Below, in pieces: positions 28,598 to 36,279 of a stretch of DNA of 43,026 bases (the first letter of the stretch is position 1; every line of letters starts with the position of its first letter). A model generated the notes under the pieces. It searched no databases, had not been told where the DNA came from, and saw nothing but the letters and a program-made list of their open reading frames with translations. The stretch is taken from positions 1-43,026 of the IMG/VR virus record IMGVR_UViG_3300017605_000446; one strand, written 5' to 3'. Source of the stretch: a virus. The position numbers were made by a program, and so were the translations under genes.

Positions 28598-29125
28598 TCA
28601 AGGCTGCGAGAAATCCTCCGTCGCCGCCGCCTCCTCGTCCGCCGACCGCTTCCCGACTTGACTGGCCAGGTTTGAAATGGCCGTCGCCTCGCTCGGGCTC
28701 GCCGCGAACAGCGTGAAGTAGGCGCGCTTGACCTCGGGCGTCCACTGCCCGTCGAAGCACACCTCGGACTCCCGCGCCGCCTTGTGCGTCGCCTTCGTGC
28801 GCGGGAACTTGCCGAAGAGTTCCTCGGCCTTCGCGTTCCCGGCCAGGTCTACGTTGAAGTTTTCGGTCTCTTCGAGCGCGGCGATCGCCGCCTCGCGCGT
28901 GTGCGCCTCGCCACGGTCGGCGGAGCGAACGAAGGTCTCGTTACCGACCTTGTTCGTCTTGCGCCCGCCCCATGCCGCAGTGCGGGCCTTACGCTCTTCG
29001 TCCTTCGGGAGCGCGTGAACCTTCACGCGGACGGGCTTCCCGTAGTCGAGGATCTTCTCCCCGTTCTCGTCCTTCCGGTCGAACCAAACCCCGACTCCGG
29101 CCTCGATTGAATAGGTGATCGCCAC
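28598..29125 (-). CDS. tail assembly chaperone (G-like)
   Basis: 175 aa. Between the tail tube and tape measure genes, where gpG-type chaperones are always found. Acidic and Ala-rich with FDRKDENGEKILDYGKPVRV at the start and VKRAYFTLFAASPSEATAIS near the end; the last 50 codons overlap an open -1 frame. A slip point is not canonical; GGATTTC (0-frame GAT TTC), about 28604-28614, is the best candidate. No sequence signature, so context-based. Confidence 0.62.
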   Translation of the reverse strand: MAITYSIEAGVGVWFDRKDENGEKILDYGKPVRVKVHALPKDEERKARTAAWGGRKTNKVGNETFVRSADRGEAHTREAAIAALEETENFNVDLAGNAKAEELFGKFPRTKATHKAARESEVCFDGQWTPEVKRAYFTLFAASPSEATAISNLASQVGKRSADEEAAATEDFSQP

Positions 29126-29140
29126 GGCTCTCTTCCTTTC

Positions 29141-29362
29141 TCACGGGTCGATGCCCGTATGCGCCATGAAACAAGCGATGGCGGCCTCGAGCGGCCCCAT
29201 CGGTAATTCCGGCACGTTCCCGAGCCGGTACTGCTCCGCCAGCCACGGCCAACACTCGATGAGCGTCTGCGCCGCCGCTTCGATCGCGGTGTCCTGATCG
29301 GAGCGCCGCCTGCGCGCGCGGAACCTCTCGTCCTCGCGTTGCAGGCGACGACCCGCGCCCAT
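29141..29362 (-). CDS. small tail-region protein
   Basis: 73 aa, ATG 29362 overlapping the tube-protein stop (TGATG). Basic start (RRLQREDERFRARRRRSDQD), then a helix with Trp (TLIECWPWLAEQYRLGNVPE) and an Ala-rich C-terminus. Between tube and chaperone genes. Unknown function. Confidence 0.68.
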   Translation of the reverse strand: MGAGRRLQREDERFRARRRRSDQDTAIEAAAQTLIECWPWLAEQYRLGNVPELPMGPLEAAIACFMAHTGIDP

Positions 29363-30447
29363 CAGGCAAGGAGGTCCGTAGTCAGCTTGTTGGTGTTCAT
29401 CCAGGTGCAGGCGTCCACGAACCCGGACGTGAATCCGGTCGGCGCCGTGGTGACGTGGTGCGACTCGAACGGCACCTGCCAGCCGAGCGCGCCCGCGGAC
29501 AGCTTCGGCTTGCCCGACCCGAACACGACCATGGGGAAATAGAGCTTGTGGCTGTACTTCTCCGTCGCCGCGCCCGCGAGCCCGTCTCCCACGAAGGACC
29601 AGTCCATCTTCTTCGTGGTCCGGTTGAGCTGCTCCATCACGTACGCGGTGTTGCCACCAGGCGAGCCCGTCTGGTACTGCGAGAACGTCAGGGAGCCCGT
29701 CACGGAGAGAAACGCCGCGTCCCCGACCGGCGGCTGAGGCTCGCTCGACAGGTAGCCCAGCGCCGTCGTGAAATCGCGCTCCAGGGGCCGCGCGATCGTG
29801 ACTTCGCCCGCCGTGCAGTCCACGGCATCGGTCGATCCGAGCGCACCGCCCGACTGCGCGTTGAGCCGGATCCCGCCGGCCAAGTGCCGCGCCTGGGCGA
29901 TCTCGGTATTCGCCGACTGCGTGATCGTGTCGATGGTGGTCGTGGTGTTGATGGCCGAGACGTCGGTGAAGTTGCTCCCGATGAACTCGACCTCCAGGAT
30001 CGCCTCTCCGGGGATCTGCCAGCTCAGCTTCACGCTGATGGGCTTCACCGTGTTGAACTCGAAGATGGTGGTGTCCTTCAAGACCTCATAGGCGAGGGTC
30101 CAGAAGATGCCGTCGATGTTGTCGTTGATCTTGAGGGTATGAGCGCGGGCGGACGTGTCCAGCGTGGCCGGGACTCCGGCCGTGCCGAACAGCCCAGCAA
30201 TGAGACGCCCCACGCCCTCGTAGCGCAGCGGAGCACGGACGGTCCCGCCCACCTCGATATTCCCAGCGTCACCTTCGATGCGTGACACGCGCCCGGTGAT
30301 CGTGGGGCGGGGGATGATGGTCCGGTTCGCTTCGAGGTCGACGGAGAGGACCTCGAGCCCGTCGAGGGCCGCGCACGCGACGGCCGTACCCCAGGTCGCC
30401 GCTTTCTTGAAGCCGACTATCCCCTGATAGCCCTTGCTCTTCGCCAC
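29362..30447 (-). CDS. major tail tube protein
   Basis: 361 aa. MAKSKGYQGIVGFKKAATWG then TAVACAALDGLEVLSVDLEA and IPRPTITGRVSRIEGDAGNI: the 'G....v...t.wG' opening found in HK97-/TP901-type tail tubes. Beta-rich and two-domain sized. It follows the tail-terminator gene in canonical order. Confidence 0.85.
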   Translation of the reverse strand: MAKSKGYQGIVGFKKAATWGTAVACAALDGLEVLSVDLEANRTIIPRPTITGRVSRIEGDAGNIEVGGTVRAPLRYEGVGRLIAGLFGTAGVPATLDTSARAHTLKINDNIDGIFWTLAYEVLKDTTIFEFNTVKPISVKLSWQIPGEAILEVEFIGSNFTDVSAINTTTTIDTITQSANTEIAQARHLAGGIRLNAQSGGALGSTDAVDCTAGEVTIARPLERDFTTALGYLSSEPQPPVGDAAFLSVTGSLTFSQYQTGSPGGNTAYVMEQLNRTTKKMDWSFVGDGLAGAATEKYSHKLYFPMVVFGSGKPKLSAGALGWQVPFESHHVTTAPTGFTSGFVDACTWMNTNKLTTDLLA

Positions 30448-30450
30448 GGG

Positions 30451-30624
30451 TTACTCCTTCCCCTTCTTCGTGTGGGCGTCTTCGTGAGAGCCCTTGACCT
30501 TGTGCAGGCCGGCTTCCAGGAGCTGCTCGACCCTCTCGTCGGGGTACTCGTGCTCGCCCGGAACGAGATCCAGCCCGGTTGTCGGGTGGTACTGACGCTG
30601 CTTGCCGTCGAACCTGAGCTTCAT
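30451..30624 (-). CDS. small hypothetical protein before the tube gene
   Basis: 57 aa, ATG 30624 (ATGA overlap), below a 60-codon cutoff. MKLRFDGKQRQYHPTTGLDL and PGEHEYPDERVEQLLEAGLH look like a compact fold, plus a Lys/His-rich tail (KVKGSHEDAHTKKGKE). 'F.G.....PT..........dlp.....L...G' is typical of short phage structural-region proteins of unknown role. Confidence 0.68.
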   Translation of the reverse strand: MKLRFDGKQRQYHPTTGLDLVPGEHEYPDERVEQLLEAGLHKVKGSHEDAHTKKGKE

Positions 30625-30821
30625 TCCGTCCTCCCCCTGCGCGCGCGTACACGTTCCTGAAGGGCCATGTGCTGCGCCTCGAGCCCCGCCGGCGCCTCGA
30701 CTCCGGGCTCCGTCAGTAGCACCTCGATCGCCTCGACGCGGGCCGTCAGGTCCTTCAACTCCGCTCGAATGGAGCGCGTGTTGCGGAGCGTGGCGTCCTG
30801 GGCGTTGCGCTTCTTCGTCAT
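30621..30821 (-). CDS. small helical protein
   Basis: 66 aa, ATG 30821 (ATGA overlap). One long charged helix (TRSIRAELKDLTARVEAIEV) and a basic C-terminus (QERVRARRGRTE). Probable coiled coil. Unknown function. Confidence 0.6.
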   Translation of the reverse strand: MTKKRNAQDATLRNTRSIRAELKDLTARVEAIEVLLTEPGVEAPAGLEAQHMALQERVRARRGRTE

Positions 30822-31321
30822 GGCGTGCTGTTCCGATAGGCATAGACGATCGTGAAGTGGATCTCCGCGATGGCCCATCCCTCGACGAAGCGGTCCCGAT
30901 CCACCGTCACCGGGTTCGCGAACACGTTCTCGACGGCGCCGCCAGCGCTCACGAGCTGCACATCGACCAGCATCTTCCGCAGGACGTCTCGGACCATCCG
31001 GTTGACCACCGTCCAGCGCATCACCGTGGCCGGGTTGTGGGGCGTGTCGCTGTCCGTGTAGGGCGTCGCCACGAGCACGAACAGGTCCATGAAGCCCTTC
31101 GAGCTCCCGGTCGTGCCTTCCTCGTGCGTCTCCTCGCCCGGCCGGATGGCGTAGATGGGCCCGCCCAGCCCCGGCTTCAGCACAGCCTCGTCCGGCGCGA
31201 ACCAGAGCGTCCGCACCACAGCCGCGGGCGTGTACCAGTACGTGGTACCGCCGTCGCTGGTGATGGCGGCCAGGCTCGACCGCAGGGCCACCACGATCTG
31301 CTCGTGGATGCTCTCGGCCAT
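30818..31321 (-). CDS. tail completion/terminator-like protein
   Basis: 167 aa, ATG 31321 directly after the previous TAG. Its slot between an HK97-gp10-like gene and the tube gene, its length and its beta/helix mix (VVALRSSLAAITSDGGTTYW at the start, FVLVATPYTDSDTPHNPATV, VEGWAIAEIHFTIVYAYRNS at the end) fit the tail-terminator fold that caps the finished tail. No specific motif. Confidence 0.62.
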   Translation of the reverse strand: MAESIHEQIVVALRSSLAAITSDGGTTYWYTPAAVVRTLWFAPDEAVLKPGLGGPIYAIRPGEETHEEGTTGSSKGFMDLFVLVATPYTDSDTPHNPATVMRWTVVNRMVRDVLRKMLVDVQLVSAGGAVENVFANPVTVDRDRFVEGWAIAEIHFTIVYAYRNSTP

Positions 31322-31846
31322 CTACGCCACCGCCGAGGACACGATGCGCACCCCGCCGGCCTCGAAGAGGGCGATCTCCCGCTCGATCGCGGCGGCGATC
31401 TTCGGCGCCGCGGTCACCATCGCACTGTTGGCCGCCGGGAAGACGTGGATGTTCGAGCCGGGATGAAGGACGGAGTCGCGGATCACGACCCCGATGGACG
31501 GCACCTTCAGCTTGAGCTTCCGCGGGCCGGGCCCGATCAGGTGCCCCTTCGTGCGCCCGCCGCTCTCCTGCATGGCCGCCAGGCCGCGGAGCTCGATCGA
31601 CAGGATGAAAGCGTTCCCCTTGTCCGTGACCTTCGTCTTGACCAGCCCGCCCAGCCCCTTCGGCTTCTTCCCGAAGATGGTCCGCACGATGCCGTGCTGG
31701 CGCGCCTTCGCCATGTAGATCGCGCGCGGGATCCTCGCGGAGCGCTTCATGCCTCGCACCACGGACGGCCGGATGGACGCTCCAAAGCGGTCCAGCACCT
31801 CCGCGAAGCCCTCGGGCGTGAAGATGCCGGAGGTCTGGGAGATCAT
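31322..31846 (-). CDS. HK97 gp10-like tail-completion protein
   Basis: 174 aa. GFAEVLDRFGASIRPSVVRG, RIPRAIYMAKARQHGIVRTI, GAGGGRTKGHLIGPGP-like glycine turns and a C-terminal EREIALFEAGGVRIVSSAVA. Layout and context match the head-tail joining proteins that follow connector genes. ATGA overlap with the connector. Confidence 0.65.
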   Translation of the reverse strand: MISQTSGIFTPEGFAEVLDRFGASIRPSVVRGMKRSARIPRAIYMAKARQHGIVRTIFGKKPKGLGGLVKTKVTDKGNAFILSIELRGLAAMQESGGRTKGHLIGPGPRKLKLKVPSIGVVIRDSVLHPGSNIHVFPAANSAMVTAAPKIAAAIEREIALFEAGGVRIVSSAVA

Positions 31847-32526
31847 GCGTCCCGCTCCCCGTAGACGCCCCGCAGAGTGGGCGACAGCGCCCCGATGGAG
31901 GCCAGGCGCGTCTTCATGCCCTCCGTCACCATCGGCGGCCCCTGCCAGAGCGTGCGCGTGCCCATGGCGTCGGTAGACGAGTCGGTGCCCACCTCGCCCT
32001 TCGTCCGGTGCCGGATAATCCAGGCCGTGAGGTCATCGAACACGTCGAGGATCACCGGATGTACGTCCTGCGCGGCGGACACGACCCCGGCCGTGTCCTT
32101 GAAGCCGAAGATGCCGACGACCTTCACCGCGCGCCAGCCCACCGTCCACGCCTGCGGGAGGCTGTTCGCGACGCGGATGATCTTGCCGTCCGCGCTCGAC
32201 GCCGGCTGGCTCACGATGTAGTCGGTATTGACCACCAGCAGCGTCGACCCACCGAAGACCCGCGTGGCGTCCTCGTTGATGCTCGTGATGCTCACGATGG
32301 GCCGCTGATTCGGATAGAGGACGTGGCAGGACGGATCCCGCGCGTAGAAGGTGTAGTACTCGGTCACGCTCCCGCGCGAGACGATCTCCGTCCCCCACGC
32401 GCCCTCCACGAGCTGCGACGCCTCGTTGACAGCCGCCTCCACCACGGAGTCGATGTTCGTGCCCGTGATGTTCAGCGCCGCCTTCGCCGCGACGACCGTG
32501 CGGAGCGCGTAGGCCCACAGCGCCAC
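31843..32526 (-). CDS. head-tail connector (gp6-like)
   Basis: 227 aa from GTG 32526, adjacent to the upstream TAG. Helical start (VVAAKAALNITGTNIDSVVE, AVNEASQLVEGAWGTEIVSR) then a beta part (FYARDPSCHVLYPNQRPIVS, ITSINEDATRVFGGSTLLV), with 'P..yP..PI.sItsv.d' as in phage connector proteins. Joins portal to tail. Confidence 0.76.
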   Translation of the reverse strand: MALWAYALRTVVAAKAALNITGTNIDSVVEAAVNEASQLVEGAWGTEIVSRGSVTEYYTFYARDPSCHVLYPNQRPIVSITSINEDATRVFGGSTLLVVNTDYIVSQPASSADGKIIRVANSLPQAWTVGWRAVKVVGIFGFKDTAGVVSAAQDVHPVILDVFDDLTAWIIRHRTKGEVGTDSSTDAMGTRTLWQGPPMVTEGMKTRLASIGALSPTLRGVYGERDA

Positions 32527-32727
32527 CTACCTCTTCCCCCTCCGCGATACGGTCGTCTCGGCCTTTTCGTGGTGCTTCGCCGTCGCCGTCTCGACCTTCT
32601 CGCCCGCAGGCTCGACCATGCCCGCCGCGATCCGCACTGCGGCCACGTCATCGGCCATCTCGAGGACGGCCCCCGCCTCGACCTGGCCCGACTCGCAGAC
32701 GAAGGACGTCAGCGCGCGGACCTTCAT
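32527..32727 (-). CDS. small head-tail region protein
   Basis: 66 aa, ATG 32727 (ATGA overlap). MKVRALTSFVCESGQVEAGA, then DVAAVRIAAGMVEPAGEK: the opening resembles short phage proteins of the connector region ('k.f.g......G.v........a..li..g..e'). Charged C-terminus. Unknown function. Confidence 0.65.
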   Translation of the reverse strand: MKVRALTSFVCESGQVEAGAVLEMADDVAAVRIAAGMVEPAGEKVETATAKHHEKAETTVSRRGKR

Positions 32728-32903
32728 CGCGGCCTCTTCATGAGCTGGTCGACCGCGTCTTCTCCCTTGCACACTCCGACCGCGACGACGATGTTGTTGG
32801 GCTTATCGGGAGGTGCGAGGGGCAAGTTCGGATAGCCGGGGTCGAAAGCCGGCTGCTTGTCCGTCAAGGTCCCGGTCGGCTCCGGATGAGGCTGTCTCGG
32901 CAT
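32724..32903 (-). CDS. Pro-rich small protein after the capsid
   Basis: 59 aa, ATG 32903, GGAGG 6 nt upstream. MPRQPHPEPTGTLTDKQPAF, DPGYPNLPLAPPDKPNNIVV and a C-terminal ...DAVDQLMKRP. Probably mostly extended. It lies just beyond the terminator-like hairpin. Unknown function. Confidence 0.6.
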   Translation of the reverse strand: MPRQPHPEPTGTLTDKQPAFDPGYPNLPLAPPDKPNNIVVAVGVCKGEDAVDQLMKRPR

Positions 32904-32916
32904 TCGATACCTCCGC

Positions 32917-32951
32917 TGAAAAGTGAGGCGGGCCCACGCGAGCGACCCGCC
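32917..32951 (-). terminator. hairpin with short U tract after the capsid gene
   Basis: GGCGGG (32946-32951 read on the minus strand) and CCCGCC (32927-32932) with a 13 nt loop, followed by TCACTTTT. It could trim capsid transcription, but the U tract is weak and the next RBS begins about 10 nt later, so partial termination is more likely. Confidence 0.45.
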
Positions 32952-32962
32952 CCACGAGGTTG

Positions 32963-34204
32963 TTACGCGGTTCGGAGGTAGCGAACGGCTGTGGCGTCGA
33001 CGAGGTTGCCGTCCGACCGCTGGAAGACCAGGAACACGACCTGGCCGTTGAGCAGGCGCAGCTCGTCGGCCCGGTAGAACTGCGGAGCCCCGGCGTCGCG
33101 GATCTTGTAGGCGTTGAAGTCGCCGTAGAGCACGAGCCGCTTGTTGGTGGAGAACGCGGAGTCCATGTCGTTGTTGATGATGACCGGCTGGCCGAACGCG
33201 GTGTCCGGCCGACCGACCTGCAGGGACATCTCCCACAGGTAGCGGTTCTGGCTGTCCTTCAGCTTCCGCAGGAAGGCGGCCGTCGTGTCGGCCATCATGA
33301 AGGCCGAGTTCGGACGGTTCCGGTACGCGATGTCGACCGAGTGGAACAGGTCGATCACCTCGTCCCAGATGAGGGCGTTGGTGGCCGCGGCCGTCTTGCC
33401 GAGGCCCGCCTGCACCTGGACACCGAACGGAAGCGTGGTCCCGGCCCCCGCCGTGAAGTCGGTGTTCTGCTTGCGCGCGATGCGGGTGCCGAGCGCGGTG
33501 CCGAGGTAGACGGGCAGGTTGATCGAGGAGTCCTGAAGCAGCTCGATCGGCACGATGACGGCCTTGGAGCTGTACTTGAAGGCCCCGAGGGTCACGACGC
33601 CGAACGTCGGGTCCGCGGTCGTGGTGACGGCGCCGCCGTCCGACACGATCTCTCCCGTGTTCGCCGTGTCGTCCACGGTCGGGAGGGGGAGCGGGGCGCC
33701 GGTCGACGTCGAGATGACGTCGGCCACGTTGCGGACGCGCCCGTACCACTTCTGGATCTCCCAGTACGCCTTCATCATCTCGTTGGGGATGCTGGCCTGG
33801 CCCTGCGTGGCCGTCACGCTGGACAGCGCGCGGACTTCGATCTCTCGCCGCATGTAGCGGAACCCGATCCGATTGGCGGCCTCGATCTGTTCCTCGGTCG
33901 CGTACTCGCCCGCGGCCCACGCGCGGAAGGCCAGGTCGTTGTCGCGCTCGCGGGTGGCATCGACGGAAACGATGGCCGTCTCCGTCTTGCGTCCGCGGGA
34001 CTCCGCGAGCATCCGCTCCTCGGACTCGTTCTTCGCGATGTTGTCGAGCATCTTGCGGATCTCGACGGTGCGGGCGTCCTTCTTGTCGAACTCGGCCTGC
34101 TCTTCTCCCGTCAGGGTCCGCTTCTCGGAGGCCGCCTTGTCGAGCGCGGCTTTGTTCTCCTCGTGCAGCTTGACCCGCTCGGCGATGAGTTCCTTTGTGT
34201 CCAT
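32963..34204 (-). CDS. HK97-fold major capsid protein
   Basis: 413 aa. Residues 1-75 form a helical scaffold-like delta domain (LIAERVKLHEENKAALDKAA) expected to be removed by the protease. The fold body shows MRREIEVRALSSVTATQGQA, then IPNEMMKAYWEIQKWYGRVR, NVADVISTSTGAPLPLPT, VVTLGAFKYSSKAVIVPIEL, LLQDSSINLPVYLGTALGTR, and GYFNA-like LYGDFNAYKIRD with VVFLVFQRSDGNLVD. All are HK97-type capsid blocks. It has its own promoter (C) and a structured leader. The ATG at 34204 has GGGAGG about 9 nt upstream. Confidence 0.95.
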   Translation of the reverse strand: MDTKELIAERVKLHEENKAALDKAASEKRTLTGEEQAEFDKKDARTVEIRKMLDNIAKNESEERMLAESRGRKTETAIVSVDATRERDNDLAFRAWAAGEYATEEQIEAANRIGFRYMRREIEVRALSSVTATQGQASIPNEMMKAYWEIQKWYGRVRNVADVISTSTGAPLPLPTVDDTANTGEIVSDGGAVTTTADPTFGVVTLGAFKYSSKAVIVPIELLQDSSINLPVYLGTALGTRIARKQNTDFTAGAGTTLPFGVQVQAGLGKTAAATNALIWDEVIDLFHSVDIAYRNRPNSAFMMADTTAAFLRKLKDSQNRYLWEMSLQVGRPDTAFGQPVIINNDMDSAFSTNKRLVLYGDFNAYKIRDAGAPQFYRADELRLLNGQVVFLVFQRSDGNLVDATAVRYLRTA

Positions 34205-34240
34205 ACTGAGCGCCTCCCAGCGCGGCCAGGTGGGCGCCCA

Positions 34241-34300
34241 AATGCAAAGCGGGCGCGAACCCTGGCGAAAGTGCTTCCTTTCGCTTAGGTCCGTGCCCGC
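34241..34300 (-). promoter_or_regulatory. nested hairpin in the capsid mRNA leader
   Basis: Outer stem GCGGGC (34300-34295) with GCCCGC (34254-34249); inner stem GCGAAAG (34284-34278) with CTTTCGC (34271-34265) and a 6 nt loop. Followed by TTTGCATTT. It occupies most of the leader between promoter C and the capsid ATG. It might be an attenuator, a processing site or an RNA stabiliser. Confidence 0.55.
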
Positions 34301-34384
34301 TTCAGCGCGCGACGGATCTTCTAGAACAGCCGCCCCGGATCGCTTCGGCGTCCGCTACGGCCGAGCTGCTACGTCTACACCTTC

Positions 34385-34414
34385 AACATGCGCCCGGCGG
34401 TTCTACCGTGTCAA
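34385..34414 (-). promoter_or_regulatory. promoter C upstream of the capsid (CATGTTG family)
   Basis: TTGACA (34414-34409), 18 nt, CATGTT (34390-34385) in CGGGCGCATGTTGA. The -35 lies in CTTGACAC (34415-34408) and covers the last codons of the methyltransferase gene. Predicted leader about 170 nt. It carries both repeated elements seen in this genome and is the strongest of the CATGTT set. Confidence 0.6.
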
Positions 34415-34939
34415 GCGCGACGGCTTCACCGCCTGGAGCACGAACGACAGCCCCTCCCCGTCCTGCTCGCCCTGCATGTCCACGAACACGGCCTGGAAAT
34501 CGCCCTGCCAGATGTACCTGAAGTCGGACATGGCGGTCACGCCCACCTGCTTCACGTACTGCTCCTGATCGAGGAACACGAGCGTCCCGCTGGTGATGAC
34601 GCGCGTGTGCGATGGGTCGCCCCAGGCCCACATGCTGCGGTAGCTTGGACACGTCGCCGCGAGATAGCCGCCCGGCTTCAGCACGCGGTAGATTTCCGCG
34701 AAGCACTCGAAGAAGGCGCGGTAGTCCCCCTGCTGGCCCAGGTGCTCCAGCACCTCGTAGGCGTGGACCTCGTCGAGGCTGTCGTCCTCGAAGGGCCAGG
34801 GGTAGACGTTGAGGTCGTGGACGAAGTCAGGCGCGTGGTCCGCGTTATTGTCCAGCGTGACGAGCTGCGTCCACGACTCCTTCCCGTCCACGAGCAGACG
34901 GCGGTCGCGAGACGAGCCCGAGCCGATCAGGAGCTCCAT
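34403..34939 (-). CDS. class I SAM methyltransferase
   Basis: 178 aa. Motif I-like MELLIGSGSSRDRR, VTLDNNADHAPDFVHDLNVY (acidic residues for SAM), YPWPFEDDSLDEVHAYEVLE (motif IV region), and EIYRVLKPGGYLAATCPSY (motif VI). This matches the methyltransferase-11 type. Its target (DNA, capsid or cell-surface glycan) cannot be read from sequence. Inserted between head genes upstream of the capsid promoter, it is an accessory gene of the late operon. Confidence 0.85.
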   Translation of the reverse strand: MELLIGSGSSRDRRLLVDGKESWTQLVTLDNNADHAPDFVHDLNVYPWPFEDDSLDEVHAYEVLEHLGQQGDYRAFFECFAEIYRVLKPGGYLAATCPSYRSMWAWGDPSHTRVITSGTLVFLDQEQYVKQVGVTAMSDFRYIWQGDFQAVFVDMQGEQDGEGLSFVLQAVKPSRLTR

Positions 34940-35530
34940 TTACTGGATGGCCGACGTCCAGCCCGCCCCGGCCCGCGCCTGGCCCGCCGTCACTTCCAGG
35001 TGCTGCACCTGAATCGTGCCGGCCGTGCCCGACTGCAGGGCCTGCACGGACACGATGTTCGCGGCCGTGAGGTCCAAGGCGGCCGACGCGGCGCCGCCAC
35101 CAGCCGGGAACACGATCGGCTGCAGCGTCGAGGCGACGATCGCCGGATCGAAGGTCGCGATGCCGACCGCCTGTAGCGTGCCCGTGGGGCCGGTCGTGAG
35201 GCAACGGACGATCAGGTCCAGGTACCCGCACTTCGTCACCGAACCCGTCAGCGCGACGGGCGTACCCGCCACGCACACCAGCGTCCCGTTCGCATCGGCC
35301 CCGGTGCCCCAATGGACGTTGAAGCTGATGTTTCCGGGCGTGCCGCCCAGCACCAGCTTCAGCCACGCCTGGATCCTCAGCGTCTTCCCAATGCGGTTCC
35401 AGAACCCCGTGAGGCTCGGAAAGTTCGACGCCGGGTACAGCGCCTTCGCCGTCGCGGCCATCGTGACGGGAGAGACGTCCCCGACGACGAAGGACTCGCG
35501 CGTGTCGTTGTAGAACAGTCCGTCAGCCAT
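34940..35530 (-). CDS. beta-rich putative decoration protein
   Basis: 196 aa. NFPSLTGFWNRIGKTLRIQA, WLKLVLGGTPGNISFNVHWG, VCVAGTPVALTGSVTKCGYL, DLIVRCLTTGPTGTLQAVGI and IQVQHLEVTAGQARAGAGWT form a Gly/Thr-rich beta sandwich of the kind seen in capsid decoration or spike proteins. Between protease and methyltransferase. ATG 35530. Confidence 0.65.
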   Translation of the reverse strand: MADGLFYNDTRESFVVGDVSPVTMAATAKALYPASNFPSLTGFWNRIGKTLRIQAWLKLVLGGTPGNISFNVHWGTGADANGTLVCVAGTPVALTGSVTKCGYLDLIVRCLTTGPTGTLQAVGIATFDPAIVASTLQPIVFPAGGGAASAALDLTAANIVSVQALQSGTAGTIQVQHLEVTAGQARAGAGWTSAIQ

Positions 35531-35681
35531 GACCGACCTCCGTTCGCAGACGTTTGTAGTCGGCCATCAGGAGGCCGAACTTCTCCATCACGGTCGACTT
35601 CTCCGTGTCCGACCAACGAATCGCGGCGCGGATGAGAGCCTCGATAGCCTCGACCTCTTCGTCGCTCAGAACTTCAGGCAC
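35523..35681 (-). CDS. 52-aa hypothetical protein
   Basis: GTG 35681 overlaps the end of the protease (8 nt), and the stop overlaps the next ATG (ATGGCTGA). VPEVLSDEEVEAIEALIRAA and EKFGLLMADYKRLRTEVG: an acidic-then-amphipathic helical protein. Too short for standard calls, but coupled on both sides. Confidence 0.58.
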   Translation of the reverse strand: MPEVLSDEEVEAIEALIRAAIRWSDTEKSTVMEKFGLLMADYKRLRTEVGHG

Positions 35682-36279
35682 CGGCCAGCCTCAGCCGCGC
35701 CTCGTTGACCTCGTTCGGAACGCCCGGCGCCGGGGGCGGAGGCTCGCTGGCCTTGCTCGCCTCTTCCAGCGTCCGCGCGGATACCTGCGTCGCCGGGTAC
35801 GCGGCCTGGTCGATGACGGGCGCCACGTCCACCAGCTCGACGTCGAGCAGTTCCCGCAGCGGCAGGCCGTCGCTCGACCGCTTCTCCCACGAGTCGCCCT
35901 TGACCCGCGTGATGAAGGCGAAGGACGACTCGCGGATGTCCCCGCGCTTCACGTACTCCTGCGTGTCGCGCCCGGCCGTGGTGTTCGGCACGTCGATCTC
36001 GTACCGGAGGCCGCGCTCGTCCACGGACAGGCGCAGCGTCCCGCTGGCGGTGCGGCCGAGCAGAAGGGAACTCTGATGGTTCGCGCGCGCGATGACGTCG
36101 TCGGCTTCCTTCAGGCTCCGGTCGAAGGCGCCGGGACGCACGACCTCGCGGAACCCACCGCGGCCGCCCAGGACGCGCGATTCCGTGTCGAACACGGCCG
36201 CGTACCCGGTGATGACGTGCCCCTCGCCCTGCGTCCGGATCTCGATCGGCTCGGCGAAGGTCAGGCGTTCGATGTCCAT
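35674..36279 (-). CDS. HK97-type prohead protease (S78)
   Basis: 201 aa, ATG 36279 with GGAGG 6 nt upstream and TAATG overlap. GYAAVFDTESRV, VRPGAFDRSLKE, ARANHQSSLLLGRTASGTL (H68), YVKRGDIRESSFAFITRVK (S119) and LLDVELVDVAPVIDQAAYPA with the D..PV..AYP block. These are the catalytic His and Ser and the third acidic region of the S78 family. It cuts the capsid delta domain during maturation. Confidence 0.93.
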   Translation of the reverse strand: MDIERLTFAEPIEIRTQGEGHVITGYAAVFDTESRVLGGRGGFREVVRPGAFDRSLKEADDVIARANHQSSLLLGRTASGTLRLSVDERGLRYEIDVPNTTAGRDTQEYVKRGDIRESSFAFITRVKGDSWEKRSSDGLPLRELLDVELVDVAPVIDQAAYPATQVSARTLEEASKASEPPPPAPGVPNEVNEARLRLAGA

